Assembly (NCBI RefSeq): GCF_041897535.1
Contig: NZ_CP169217.1
Span: 310,001 to 374,000 of the forward strand
Reading direction: 5' to 3'
From: Methylomicrobium lacus_A
GTDB taxonomy: Bacteria > Pseudomonadota > Gammaproteobacteria > Methylococcales > Methylomonadaceae
Length of the DNA stretch: 64,000 nucleotides
Shown here: piece by piece, positions 34,635-43,448 of the stretch
Layout: each line of letters opens with the position of its first letter
Position numbering within the stretch: position 1 is the stretch's first letter
Translations under genes and position numbers: made by a program
Notes under the pieces: model-generated
The model's input: only the letters and a program-made list of their open reading frames with translations
What the model was told of the DNA's origin: nothing
Databases searched by the model: none

Positions 34635-37600
34635 TTACTTTAGGGAAAATATCCCAAACTGATCTGAATAAACCAGAGATTGGTTATCCCTATCAGGTAT
34701 TGTGATTTCTCCAAACCGCCTGGATTTTATTTCCATAATTCTCTCGTCTTGTGTTTCTTCGTAACCGCTATCCAGTAGCTGACGAAGCCCGGTTTCATAG
34801 CTTCTTTCCAGCCATAACTTGCGGCGCAACACCTCTGCGATTGGCTTTGCCCGCTGAATGTGGTTGATCTGCTCACGCGGAATAAACTCGCCACGCTCGT
34901 TTTTTTCACAAAATACCGCCTTACCATCCTGCCAAACCAAATACAGCGTTATATCGGGATTGCTTTCACGGAAACGGTTTAGCTGTTGCGGCACAGCCGT
35001 TAGCCACCAACATTCACTTAGCCATGCTTGTAACCCTTGCGGGCCTTTGTCTTGGTATTGGGTCAGGCTGTTATGCATGGCCTGATGCTCCAGGTCTGCC
35101 AATTGATGTTTGGGTCGCAGGTTTTCGGGTTGCTGTATCCGGGGAATGGCGTTGATAGCGGCATTTAACGCCGCCTCATCGACCAACTGACACAAATCGT
35201 GCGAAACCAGCCTTAAGCTATTAACTTCATAGCCTGGGCGGCAATAAGCCGGTTTGCCTTCGTGACGTAACGCTCTCAGGTTATATTGCATGATCGAGAT
35301 ATTGTGCTGATCGACGCCGGCTTGCCGGTGGCGGCGTACACGACCTGCAAGCTGGATAATCGAACGATAGGAGGACGGCTCGATAACCGCCCAATCAAAA
35401 TCATGGTCTCGTCCTACTTCTTCTACCGGCGTTGCTACCAGGATGAATAGCACATGCTGTGCTGCCGTTGTGGCAAGATGCTCTCGAATAACCGGATTGT
35501 TAAATGCATCCGGCATAGCGCCAGGTTGCTCTTTACGCTTTAGCACCGCATCCAAATGTTGTTCTTGTTGATGGCGCAACAGCAGAACTTGCCGACTGTG
35601 GTAAGCCATGATTTTGGGCGCCATCGCCTCGCCCCAATCGGCCTGAAGTAAAAAGTGGCTTAGTTCTATACAGGGAGGGATATTCGCTATGCGAATGACA
35701 CCGAAAGACACCTGCTTACCGGTTTTTTCGTCAACCGTATAGTGTTGTTGGTGTAGTTCGATAGCCGTTTGTTTGATCTTTTCAAAATAGTGCAGTTGTA
35801 GAGAGGCTTGATCGGTTTTCTCTGCTAACAAATCGTCGCAACGGACAATATAGGCTTTGCGCTTGACGGGTTGCTTTTGCAAATTGGCTACCCGTTTGAC
35901 GATGAATTGTCGATGATGCTCCCGGTAGTTTTGGCAGCGTAATATTGCGTCGTTTTTCTCCAGGCTGTGAACCTCAGTGCCAAATTCATCGACCCAGGCA
36001 CAGGCGATATGCGGATGAGCTTCCTTAAAATGACTGTGTAGCGTCCAGCCTGCCTGATAGGCGTTGAAAAACCCTTCGGCTAATGCCGGCGGAATCGTAG
36101 CGGATGAAATCATCACCTTGCGCCCCAACATGCCGGCCAGATGAATCAAGCGGCCAATGGCGATTAAATCCTTGCCGTCAAAATCATCGACTTCATCAAT
36201 CACCAAGTCGGAAGACAGCAAGCGCAAACAGGGCAAAATGTATTTGCCGCCGCGGATGGTTTCTGTTGCCGCAATGATATGGTCTATGGTGCAAGCTAAA
36301 ACCGGCTTGTACAGAAAGGCTTTGTTTTTCTCGGCCAGCTTGGGGTTTTGTTTCGGAAACACCGCATCCAGAAATTCGGCGGTGGGTGCCTCGGCGTAAT
36401 CCAAATCTTCTTCCAACAATGTTTCCATCGACTCGGAACCCGATTCTTCATAGGTCGGCTGCTCTTCGTGTTGCTGTCTGGCTTTTTCGTGCAGCTCTTT
36501 GACGGCTGACGAACCGATTAAAACCGCCAGTTCGTCGCTTTTCAGACCGATACGATCTCGGTATTCATCGCCGGTTTGCAAAGTCAAGGTGCGCAAACCC
36601 AGCGCTAAGATAAAGCGCAAACTTTCGCCATCGCTGGATAACGCCCTCATGACTTTGGCGTTGGCAACGGTTTTACCGCATCCTGTACTGGCCATATTGA
36701 CAACAAACCAACCATAGCCTTTATCGTTAAACGCCTGCTGTTGGTTTTTAAAGCCTGTGATTTTTTCAACGACTTTGTCTTGCCATTCGTAGCCTTTAGG
36801 GCTTTTCTGTTTTAGATTTTTTATGTCGTAAGCCGCAGCCATATCGGTGGTAAACCGCGACATGGTTTGGCTGATATGCAAGGCATGATCGCTGACATGA
36901 ACCAAATGCTCATCCAATTTTTGCTTGAGATTGCGTTGCTTGTCGGTGTTGGCGAAGAGCGAAATCTCGCTGTTCCAGATCTTATCGGCATCGCAAGAGG
37001 AATAGTAGTGATCGCCCAGCATCAAGCTGAGTCGGGCATGATGAAGCAGCAGTCGGTAAGCGCCGTTATCCATTAGTTGCTGGATTTGCGGCTGGGTTTG
37101 CAGTAATTTAACCGACCATTTTTTGAGTCGCTTGAGCCATGGAGTTGACTGGCTAAGTAGGCCTTCGGGAAACTCGAAACATGCTTTTAGTCTTTTTTCA
37201 TCGTCGTTTTTATTTTGATAATTCCAAGCCGAAGTGATGCTTTTCAGCATTCTTTGCCGGCTTTCTCTAGTTTGTCCTGCTTCCTCCTTTGGATCATCCC
37301 GATAAGGCAAACGGTGGTGGGTCAGAATAAGCCATCCCACCAGCTGAGCAATAGGAGGTATAGCGTCTAATGGCTTGGGGTTGTTACCGATAACAACCTG
37401 TTTTAGTGCTTGCTCGTTGAGTTCTCCGCCAGCCAACAACTGCAACCAGCCTTCATCCGTATCTCCGGCATGCTGAACCAGAGCGTTTAATAGCAAACAG
37501 GAAATCCATTCATGGCGTAATGGATCGCCCAGTTTGGAAGAGGCTTTAAGCTTGCTTTGAAATAGTGCCGTAGCTTTGCCCCAATCATGCAGCAATGCCG

Positions 37601-37955
37601 CAATCGCCACCAAGGCTTTAATAGCAGGCAAATATTGCCAATCATTCTCCCATTGGCTATTCATCAAGTTTTTCTGAGTGCTATTCACCGGCACTATCCC
37701 TTCGGCATTAAACCGCTTCCGATTCCCCACAATCCAAACCAACTCGCTCCGGCTTCTGGACCGTATCCAATGACAGGCCACGGCGGTATTTTTGGTCGCG
37801 GTTTTGCGCAGCAGGGTTTTGACGGCGATCAAGCCGTCTTCGGTAATCACGGTCTGCCAGGTGTTGTCGCCGATGCGGTTGGCGAAGGCGTCGAGAACGC
37901 GGCGGGTGCGGTTGAGGGCTTTTTTCTGGCATTGGCTGACGAAAGTCACCATCAT
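34635..37955 (-). CDS. cas3: Type I-F Cas2-Cas3 fusion helicase-nuclease
   Basis: A 1106-residue fusion. The ATG at 37955 is 2 bp after the cas1 stop and preceded by GGGAG; it starts MMVTFVSQCQKKALNRTRRV, the Cas2 domain (residues 1-95) used in spacer integration. The HD nuclease follows with ALLHDWGKATALFQ. The helicase has Walker A STGCGKTVANAK, DEVDDFDGKD (motif II), SSATIPPALAEG (III) and ATPVEEVGRDHDFD...QLAGRVRRHRQ (V-VI). Length matches I-F Cas2-3. It degrades targets marked by the Csy complex and also partners Cas1. All key motifs are present, so it looks functional. Confidence 0.95.
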   Translation of the reverse strand: MMVTFVSQCQKKALNRTRRVLDAFANRIGDNTWQTVITEDGLIAVKTLLRKTATKNTAVACHWIRSRSRSELVWIVGNRKRFNAEGIVPVNSTQKNLMNSQWENDWQYLPAIKALVAIAALLHDWGKATALFQSKLKASSKLGDPLRHEWISCLLLNALVQHAGDTDEGWLQLLAGGELNEQALKQVVIGNNPKPLDAIPPIAQLVGWLILTHHRLPYRDDPKEEAGQTRESRQRMLKSITSAWNYQNKNDDEKRLKACFEFPEGLLSQSTPWLKRLKKWSVKLLQTQPQIQQLMDNGAYRLLLHHARLSLMLGDHYYSSCDADKIWNSEISLFANTDKQRNLKQKLDEHLVHVSDHALHISQTMSRFTTDMAAAYDIKNLKQKSPKGYEWQDKVVEKITGFKNQQQAFNDKGYGWFVVNMASTGCGKTVANAKVMRALSSDGESLRFILALGLRTLTLQTGDEYRDRIGLKSDELAVLIGSSAVKELHEKARQQHEEQPTYEESGSESMETLLEEDLDYAEAPTAEFLDAVFPKQNPKLAEKNKAFLYKPVLACTIDHIIAATETIRGGKYILPCLRLLSSDLVIDEVDDFDGKDLIAIGRLIHLAGMLGRKVMISSATIPPALAEGFFNAYQAGWTLHSHFKEAHPHIACAWVDEFGTEVHSLEKNDAILRCQNYREHHRQFIVKRVANLQKQPVKRKAYIVRCDDLLAEKTDQASLQLHYFEKIKQTAIELHQQHYTVDEKTGKQVSFGVIRIANIPPCIELSHFLLQADWGEAMAPKIMAYHSRQVLLLRHQQEQHLDAVLKRKEQPGAMPDAFNNPVIREHLATTAAQHVLFILVATPVEEVGRDHDFDWAVIEPSSYRSIIQLAGRVRRHRQAGVDQHNISIMQYNLRALRHEGKPAYCRPGYEVNSLRLVSHDLCQLVDEAALNAAINAIPRIQQPENLRPKHQLADLEHQAMHNSLTQYQDKGPQGLQAWLSECWWLTAVPQQLNRFRESNPDITLYLVWQDGKAVFCEKNERGEFIPREQINHIQRAKPIAEVLRRKLWLERSYETGLRQLLDSGYEETQDERIMEIKSRRFGEITIPDRDNQSLVYSDQFGIFSLK

Positions 37956-37957
37956 GG

Positions 37958-38908
37958 CTAGGACTCCCGCAATGCTTGCTGTTTGACTTGCTCGAACATG
38001 AAATCCAAGGCCTTGTGTTCGGTGAATTTCTGGAGGCATTGCTGGCGAAATTCCTGCTCGCTGGTCTTTTCCTTGGCGCTGATAAACGCCCAGGGCAGGA
38101 TGATGGCATCTTTGACGAGGTCGGCGACATCGAACACCAAGGCGCCGCGCCGGGTTTTACCGTGCATGACCGCAAAGCCGTGCGGGATGCCCAACACCCA
38201 CAACGTGGTGGCGGCCAGGCCATAGGCCAGGTAGTTGCCGTGGTTCAAAAAGCCGTTGGCAAGATCGGTGGCTTGATGATCGCGGGTAAACTCGCTTTGC
38301 TGGGTGGTTTTGGCGGCGTAGCGGTAGAGCTGTTTGGTCAGCAGGGCTTCGCGTTGCAGCAGATCGCCGACTTTTTCGGCGGCTTCGATGTTATTGGCAT
38401 AATTGTCCAAGGCGCCGGTTATGGCGCTATCGTCGATGAAGATGTTCTCCGCTTTGAGTTCCCGGTCTTTGTCCCAGACACGCCGGATGTATTCAATGCG
38501 GGCTTGCTGGAAGGCTTTGCCGACGGCCAGGCGTTGGGCGTCGTCGAACCAGAATTTAAGCCAGCCCTGAATGTATTCGGTGGGCCGGTATTCGCTTTGC
38601 GGCGTTAGCCATTCGATTTCGCTGCCTGAGAACAACGGCGTGCCGCCGCCTCCGCAAAAGCCGACCAGCACGCCGGCGCTGGCCAGCATGCGCATCGCCG
38701 CTTGGGTGATGGAGGTGCCGGTGCCGAGCAGGATGACCGTGGTATTGGCTATGGGGATGTTCCAGTAGAGATTCTCGTCCTTGGACTCTGTCAGGTAGAG
38801 AACCCGGCCGTCTTTTTGCATCACCCGGCATTTTTCCAGGTAATAAATGTTGGCCCGTTTGGAGTGTAAGATTGCTTTTAAGTCTGTTAATTGCTCCATC
38901 AACTTCAA
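37958..38908 (-). CDS. cas1: Type I-F CRISPR integrase Cas1
   Basis: A 316-residue Cas1, the integrase for new spacers. Features: KAILHSKRANIYYLEKCRV at the N-terminus, FCGGGGTPLFSGSEIEWL, the catalytic Glu near AITGALDNYANNIEAAEKV, His in FLNHGNYLAYGL and the Asp in ALVFDVADLVKDAIILPWAF. Length and order (first gene of the operon) are typical of I-F. Upstream, 38909-38990 holds AT-rich DNA that must carry the operon promoter, but I see no clear consensus. Confidence 0.95.
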   Translation of the reverse strand: MKLMEQLTDLKAILHSKRANIYYLEKCRVMQKDGRVLYLTESKDENLYWNIPIANTTVILLGTGTSITQAAMRMLASAGVLVGFCGGGGTPLFSGSEIEWLTPQSEYRPTEYIQGWLKFWFDDAQRLAVGKAFQQARIEYIRRVWDKDRELKAENIFIDDSAITGALDNYANNIEAAEKVGDLLQREALLTKQLYRYAAKTTQQSEFTRDHQATDLANGFLNHGNYLAYGLAATTLWVLGIPHGFAVMHGKTRRGALVFDVADLVKDAIILPWAFISAKEKTSEQEFRQQCLQKFTEHKALDFMFEQVKQQALRES

Positions 38909-39265
38909 ATCCTTATGCGATTACCATAATTTTTTCAGTTCTATTCAGATGACTAATCCACCAGTTCTGTTGACTCGACCCATGCGCCCCCCCTGTTGGG
39001 ATATCTTGCATTAACACAGCGCAGTCTTTGAGTTGCGAAAGTCATTTGCCTTCAGCTATGCACGCAAAGACCTGCCGCAAATGTTAGCGTGCCGGTTCTG
39101 TCCAGATTATTTTCCCATGTTAGCGCCGGCTTTGCACGCGAACACGTGGATTCGCTCCGACTATGGTGAAATCAAATGCGACAGATTTTTAATACTTGCC
39201 AATTCAAAAATCCGAACTACCTTATTAATGATCATTCCTTAATTTATTCTTAATAAGGTGCCGCC
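38909..39265. other. Intergenic region between cas1 and the next gene
   Basis: A 357-bp gap with divergent genes on each side. It should contain the cas operon promoter (minus) and the promoter for the 39266 gene (plus). The stretch TTAATTTATTCTTAATAAGG just before 39266 is AT-rich and ends in a ribosome binding site (AAGGTG). A seven-C run occurs near 38986-38992. I find no gene, repeat or RNA that I can support. Confidence 0.4.
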
Positions 39266-39577
39266 ATGTCTACGACTCAAATAGAACGCAATCTCGATCC
39301 GTATTCTCTGGGAGTACAGCGTTGGTACGAGATTCGCCAGTTTTGGAACGATTGGAACCCTCTAGGCGTTGCCTGTGAAGGCATTCAGGATGAATACGAT
39401 GAGTTTGTCATGTCAACGCTTAAACTGTTGGAACATGACTATTCACGGGAAGATATCGAAGTCTTTCTCATCCACCTGGTAAGAGATTATATGGGGCTTG
39501 GAGATGAGGGCGTCAGGAAAAGCAATCCCGGCGCTTTCGTTCAGAAAATTATGGAATGGAATCAGGGAAATCATTGA
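39266..39577 (+). CDS. Small DUF1871-like protein
   Basis: A 103-residue cytoplasmic protein. The middle (IRQFWNDWNPLGVACEGI then QDEYDEFV) matches the pattern of DUF1871 proteins (YugE-like: W-[ND]-P-[LI]-G ... DEYD), which are small, helical and of unknown function, sometimes found near toxin or immunity genes. AAGGTG ten bases before the ATG is a fair ribosome binding site, and a hairpin terminator follows at 39627. It stands alone beside the CRISPR locus. I cannot assign a function. Confidence 0.65.
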   Translation: MSTTQIERNLDPYSLGVQRWYEIRQFWNDWNPLGVACEGIQDEYDEFVMSTLKLLEHDYSREDIEVFLIHLVRDYMGLGDEGVRKSNPGAFVQKIMEWNQGNH

Positions 39578-39626
39578 CGCAGGAATGGTCATGAGCCATA
39601 TCAAAACCCGCTGCCGTAGAACTCAG

Positions 39627-39660
39627 CGAGGAGCGTAGCGTAGCGCTCGCTCCTCGTTTT
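39627..39660 (+). terminator. Rho-independent-like terminator after the DUF1871-like gene
   Basis: A stem CGAGGAGCG / CGCTCCTCG with a 12-base loop is followed by TTTT and lies 50 bp after the stop. It fits the end of a single-gene transcript. Confidence 0.6.
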
Positions 39661-39923
39661 AAGAACCAATCCACGCCGGAAATATTTATTAGGCAACGTT
39701 TTCATGTTTTTTGACTAAAGCAAGTCTCAAAAACCTGAAACCGACCCCATTTTTACCCGCATTCGGGATCATAGATCCGTAGCGATCGATAACGAGTCAC
39801 GGGCAGCAAAACTCGTGCGAGCGTCTACCCTTCGCGAACAATTCGGATGCGCTCAAGCAGCATAGCATCGGCCCTGCGCTGGAATGTAGAGGACATGATC
39901 TTCATAATAGGATGACTCCACCA
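39661..39923. other. Non-coding gap with no clear feature
   Basis: About 260 bp following the terminator and before the 3' end of the secreted protein gene. I looked for open frames, repeats and hairpins and see nothing I can support. Confidence 0.4.
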
Positions 39924-41000
39924 TTAAGGAGCTGGATGCAGCAGGAACGTGTAGAAATTACCGCTGATGTCGTTGTAGCCGGTCAAGACCGTACCGGCAT
40001 CGTTGATATCGGTCGAGTGCACATTCCAGGCGACTCCGTTTGCTGATGCGGGGGCGAAAGCCTGGTTCGCGTTCAGATCGATGGGGATCGTGTTCACGGT
40101 GCTGCCCGCCGGCCACAGGATGGCGGTATAGCCATCGGGCGCAAAGGCGCCCGGCTTGACAGCGGTGCCGACCGCTACGCCCTGGCTATTGACCGACACG
40201 ACGCTCAGGTTGCTGCTGCCGGGGTAGCTCAGTTCAATCAGGCTGCGGTGAGTGTGCTCATAGAGGAAAGTGCGATTTCCCGCGCAATTGCCCGCCACCC
40301 AGACCTGGCCGGTTGCCGCATTGACTTGGCTGATGCGCACTGGCCGGCAGTTAATGTCAGCGCCGGAATTATCCGTCAGATTGGGGATATCGATCACATC
40401 AACGCCATCCGCGACGAAGCTCTTCTGGACCTGGACATTGCTAGGGTTCGTGTACGTATACCAGCCGGTGACCATGCCCGCGTCATTGATGTCGACCGCG
40501 GTCTTTCCGGGTAGATTGGCAGATGCTAGGCTAGCGTTGTTCGTGTAAGTGACAGGCTGGTAAGCCCCAGAGATTGTGGACATCCCCACGGCCACGTGAT
40601 TATTGTTGACCGCAAAGAGCCGAGTGTTGGTACCGCCCGGACGGGTGACGGTGCCACCGGAATAAAACCAAGCCCCATTGACATCGGCGCCGACCAGTTC
40701 GAGCGAGTCATTGATGGCCACCGCCTGCGCGTTCGCGGTGCTGCCAAACTTACTGGTCAGCTTGGTGACGCCCTTGCCGTCGAACAGCCAGGGGGCATTG
40801 TAGCAATAGGTGAACCTCTCATATCCGTTGATCGTCGAGCACTTGGCGACGAAATAACCCGTTACGGCGTCATTGCCGTTCATGCGGATGGCCGGTCCCG
40901 GGGAGTTTATCGATTGCGCGGTAAATCCGGCGGCATGGGTGGGTCCCACAAGCCCCGTGAGCAGGGTCGCCGCCGTGGCGGTCAAGAGTCTATTTTTCAT
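39924..41000 (-). CDS. Secreted protein of unknown function, repeat-like beta structure
   Basis: A 358-residue protein with a signal peptide (MKNRLLTATAATLLTGLVG, cleavage near THA). The ATG at 41000 is preceded by CTGGAATATT; ATG 41018 is an alternative. The mature protein has several repeats of the kind ...VNNNHVAVGMS..., ...DINDAGMVTGWYTY... , ...NSQGVAVGTA..., DINDAGTVLTGYND, which is the HAF-type or beta-propeller-like repeat of extracellular proteins (N-D/S-x-G-x-V-x-G). Six or seven such blades are visible. It probably folds as an extracellular propeller. It follows the other secreted gene at 41052 on the same strand, 51 bp apart. Confidence 0.65.
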   Translation of the reverse strand: MKNRLLTATAATLLTGLVGPTHAAGFTAQSINSPGPAIRMNGNDAVTGYFVAKCSTINGYERFTYCYNAPWLFDGKGVTKLTSKFGSTANAQAVAINDSLELVGADVNGAWFYSGGTVTRPGGTNTRLFAVNNNHVAVGMSTISGAYQPVTYTNNASLASANLPGKTAVDINDAGMVTGWYTYTNPSNVQVQKSFVADGVDVIDIPNLTDNSGADINCRPVRISQVNAATGQVWVAGNCAGNRTFLYEHTHRSLIELSYPGSSNLSVVSVNSQGVAVGTAVKPGAFAPDGYTAILWPAGSTVNTIPIDLNANQAFAPASANGVAWNVHSTDINDAGTVLTGYNDISGNFYTFLLHPAP

Positions 41001-41051
41001 AATATTCCAGTTTTTCATTGATGTTGAATCCGAGTATTGACGTCGCATTGG

Positions 41052-42500
41052 TTATTGGCTGTATCCGGAGGCGTAGATTTGGGTGCCGGATTTTGCCGAC
41101 TTCCAGATCGCCCGGGCTTGGGCCTGGGTTTTAAGCGGATCGGTATCGGATCCCGCATCCAGAGCCAAAACTTCCTGGAAAGAAGAAAAGGCGGTCGATT
41201 TGCCGATCGTGGTCGCTTTGCCCCAAAGGTTGCCGGTCAATTTCGAGACTTGCGCAACGCCATGGTAATGATCGATCCAGCCAACCAATGCCAGGTTGCC
41301 ATTCGGCGAAATGGCAACCTGGGTGGCGTAGGCGTCGACGGGGACCGTTGGATCAGTAAGGCGCTCAGCCTGGCTCCAGGTGCGATCGAGAGAGCCCCGG
41401 CTAACCCAGACGGAAGCTCTGTCGACACCGGGTGTCGGGTCAAAGATTGAAACCGCGACGACAGCATTACCGCGCGCATCAACCGCAAGGTCCGGGCTCA
41501 AGTAAGATGCCCCTAAAACAATCGATTCGATGATGGATGCCGGCGATGTCCACACGCCCGAAGAGTCCTGGCGTGTCGCCTCAAGGCCATACCCCATATA
41601 GACGACGGTCGCCAGACCCGCCGCATCGAGTGCGACTTGCGGGCCCGTGATGTAGCCCTGACTCGATGGCATGGTTTCGGATATCCGCACCGGCGCTGAC
41701 CATGCTGAGCTAGACCTGCTCCGATAAACATATTCGACGCCGGTCCCGCTAACGTAACCGGTATAGGGCGACAACGAATAAGCAACCGCCGCATCGCCAT
41801 CTGCGTTGACGGCGAGACTCAAATAAAGTCCGTCGTCAGTCGATCCGGAAAGCACCGTTTTGTCCCAGGAAGAGCTGTTCTTTCGCAGCGTCCCGGCCTG
41901 CACTACGTGGCGCGCACCATCCCACAGGGTCCAGGCGGCGGTCACGTTGCCGTCCTTATCAATGGCCACGGGTACCGGCGGCGTGATCGCAACGCCGCCG
42001 ACCGGAGCACTGGCCAGTTCGTATCTTGTCCAATTTTGAGGACCTCCCGGCCTCATCACCGCGACCTGGATTTTCTGCAGCGGGTTGGTGGCGGTCGCCG
42101 CATCCTGGTAAGTCCACGAAACCGCCATCGTGCCGTCCGTACCGACAGCCACTTTGGGCCCCATCGAAAATCCGGTGTTGTCTGAGATGGTCAACGGCGA
42201 ACCCCAGCGGCCGCCCGTTTGCACCGCAACGCCGATCGTCGCGCCACCGCCAATGTCATAGCGGTATTGATCCCAGGCGGCCAAGGCCTGCCCGCTTGCA
42301 TTCACCGCCACATCGTTCAATTGCGAACCTCGGGTCGGATCGGGTTGGCCCACCGGCGAGATCGCGGTCGCCCCCGACCAGCCGCTTGCCGCCGCCAGTA
42401 CCGGGGCCACGGGAGCACTCACAAGCACTAAAGAAAGCGCCGCATGGCCCACGGCAGAGCCGACGTGGCGGCTTGTCTTATCCAACGATTTCTTTCTCAC
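41052..42500 (-). CDS. Secreted beta-propeller-like protein of unknown function
   Basis: A 482-residue protein. I choose GTG at 42500 because a strong GGGGG lies eight bases upstream; an in-frame ATG at 42551 would put 17 extra residues before the signal peptide. A long Ala-rich signal segment (AALSLVLVSAPVAPVLA) is followed by repeated motifs of about 45-60 residues with D-x-x-G-N/D-x-x-x-W/Y (VAVGTDGTMAVSW, VAIDKDGNVTAAW, LAVNADGDAAVAY, VALDAAGLATVVY, LAVDARGNAVVAV, VAISPNGNLALVGW). Six or more blades suggest an extracellular beta-propeller. It precedes the 39924 gene on the same strand. Confidence 0.65.
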   Translation of the reverse strand: MRKKSLDKTSRHVGSAVGHAALSLVLVSAPVAPVLAAASGWSGATAISPVGQPDPTRGSQLNDVAVNASGQALAAWDQYRYDIGGGATIGVAVQTGGRWGSPLTISDNTGFSMGPKVAVGTDGTMAVSWTYQDAATATNPLQKIQVAVMRPGGPQNWTRYELASAPVGGVAITPPVPVAIDKDGNVTAAWTLWDGARHVVQAGTLRKNSSSWDKTVLSGSTDDGLYLSLAVNADGDAAVAYSLSPYTGYVSGTGVEYVYRSRSSSAWSAPVRISETMPSSQGYITGPQVALDAAGLATVVYMGYGLEATRQDSSGVWTSPASIIESIVLGASYLSPDLAVDARGNAVVAVSIFDPTPGVDRASVWVSRGSLDRTWSQAERLTDPTVPVDAYATQVAISPNGNLALVGWIDHYHGVAQVSKLTGNLWGKATTIGKSTAFSSFQEVLALDAGSDTDPLKTQAQARAIWKSAKSGTQIYASGYSQ

Positions 42501-42776
42501 CAATATAACCCCCACGCTTACAAAAATAATGCCGGTTCGCTTTCTAATCAACGGACTGGAAGGTTCCGGTTTACGTGGTTTATACGACCTTAAGATAAAA
42601 TAAACCTTAAAAAGCGTAAGTTTTATGTCCGGGCCGTTATCGCAAAGAAAGGGATTCGCTGGATGTTTGTGCCGGACGGATGCTGCGGCGCCGACTCAAA
42701 AGTAAACCCAGGCAGGTCCTATGGGCTCCCAGTCATGGTAAACTTCGGTTTTAAATGAGCTCCGGAAGATATTTTG

Positions 42777-43448
42777 ATGCGCCTGTTGTTGGTGGAAGAT
42801 GATCGGGACCTGGCCCGGCTTCTGAAAAAAAATCTGGAAAAAGCCGGGTACGCGGTCGATGTGTCGCACGACGGGGTGGAAGGCGAATATCTCGGCAACG
42901 AAGCGGTTTACGAGCTGGCGATACTCGATCTCGGCTTGCCGCAGCGCAGCGGCATTACCGTGCTGCAAAACTGGCGAGCGCAGCAAAATGCCCTGCCGGT
43001 GTTGATCCTGACCGCGCGCGACGCCTGGTACGAAAAGGTCGATGGCTTCAAGGCCGGCGCCGACGATTATCTGGCCAAGCCCTTCCATATCGAGGAACTG
43101 TTGGCCCGGATCAACGCGCTGTTGCACCGCTTTCATCAGTTGCCCGGCGGCCATCAGCTGCATGTCGGCGGTTTGACGCTGGATGAAGACCATCAGCAAG
43201 TGATTACCGAAAACGGCGAACGCATCGATTTAACCGGCGTCGAATTCAAACTGCTGCGCTATTTTCTGCTGCACCGCGGCCAGGTGATCAGCAAATCCAC
43301 GCTGAACGACCAGCTTTACGACTTCGATTCGGACAAGGACAGCAATGTGATCGAGGTGTATATCAACCATCTGCGCCGCAAACTCGGCAAGGACCGCTTC
43401 GAAACCCGCCGCGGCCAGGGTTACGTTTTCAAGGAAGAACTGCCATGA
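42777..43448 (+). CDS. OmpR/PhoP-type response regulator
   Basis: A 223-residue regulator. The ATG at 42777 (MRLLLVEDDRDLARLL) has GGAAG nearby. The receiver domain (residues 1-115) has the phospho-Asp in LAILDLGLPQ (Asp51) and Lys in YLAKPF. The C-terminal winged helix (about 125-223) ends in RLRRKLG-like NHLRRKLGKDRFETRRGQGY. The kinase gene starts 4 bp before the stop. The pair is in the PhoPQ/QseBC/PmrAB class; I cannot name the signal. It is divergent from the secreted propeller genes. Confidence 0.9.
   Translation: MRLLLVEDDRDLARLLKKNLEKAGYAVDVSHDGVEGEYLGNEAVYELAILDLGLPQRSGITVLQNWRAQQNALPVLILTARDAWYEKVDGFKAGADDYLAKPFHIEELLARINALLHRFHQLPGGHQLHVGGLTLDEDHQQVITENGERIDLTGVEFKLLRYFLLHRGQVISKSTLNDQLYDFDSDKDSNVIEVYINHLRRKLGKDRFETRRGQGYVFKEELP

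Noticed and set aside
34635..38039. Longer start for Cas2-Cas3 at 38039
   Set aside because: It would overlap cas1 by 80 bp and add residues unlike Cas2; ATG 37955 with GGGAG gives the normal Cas2 start.
39033..39242. Open frame of 69 codons in the cas1-DUF1871 gap
   Set aside because: No ribosome binding site, odd composition, no recognisable features.
41052..42551. ATG at 42551 as start of the secreted propeller protein
   Set aside because: GTG at 42500 has a strong GGGGG ribosome site and a normal signal peptide; the extra 17 residues do not fit.
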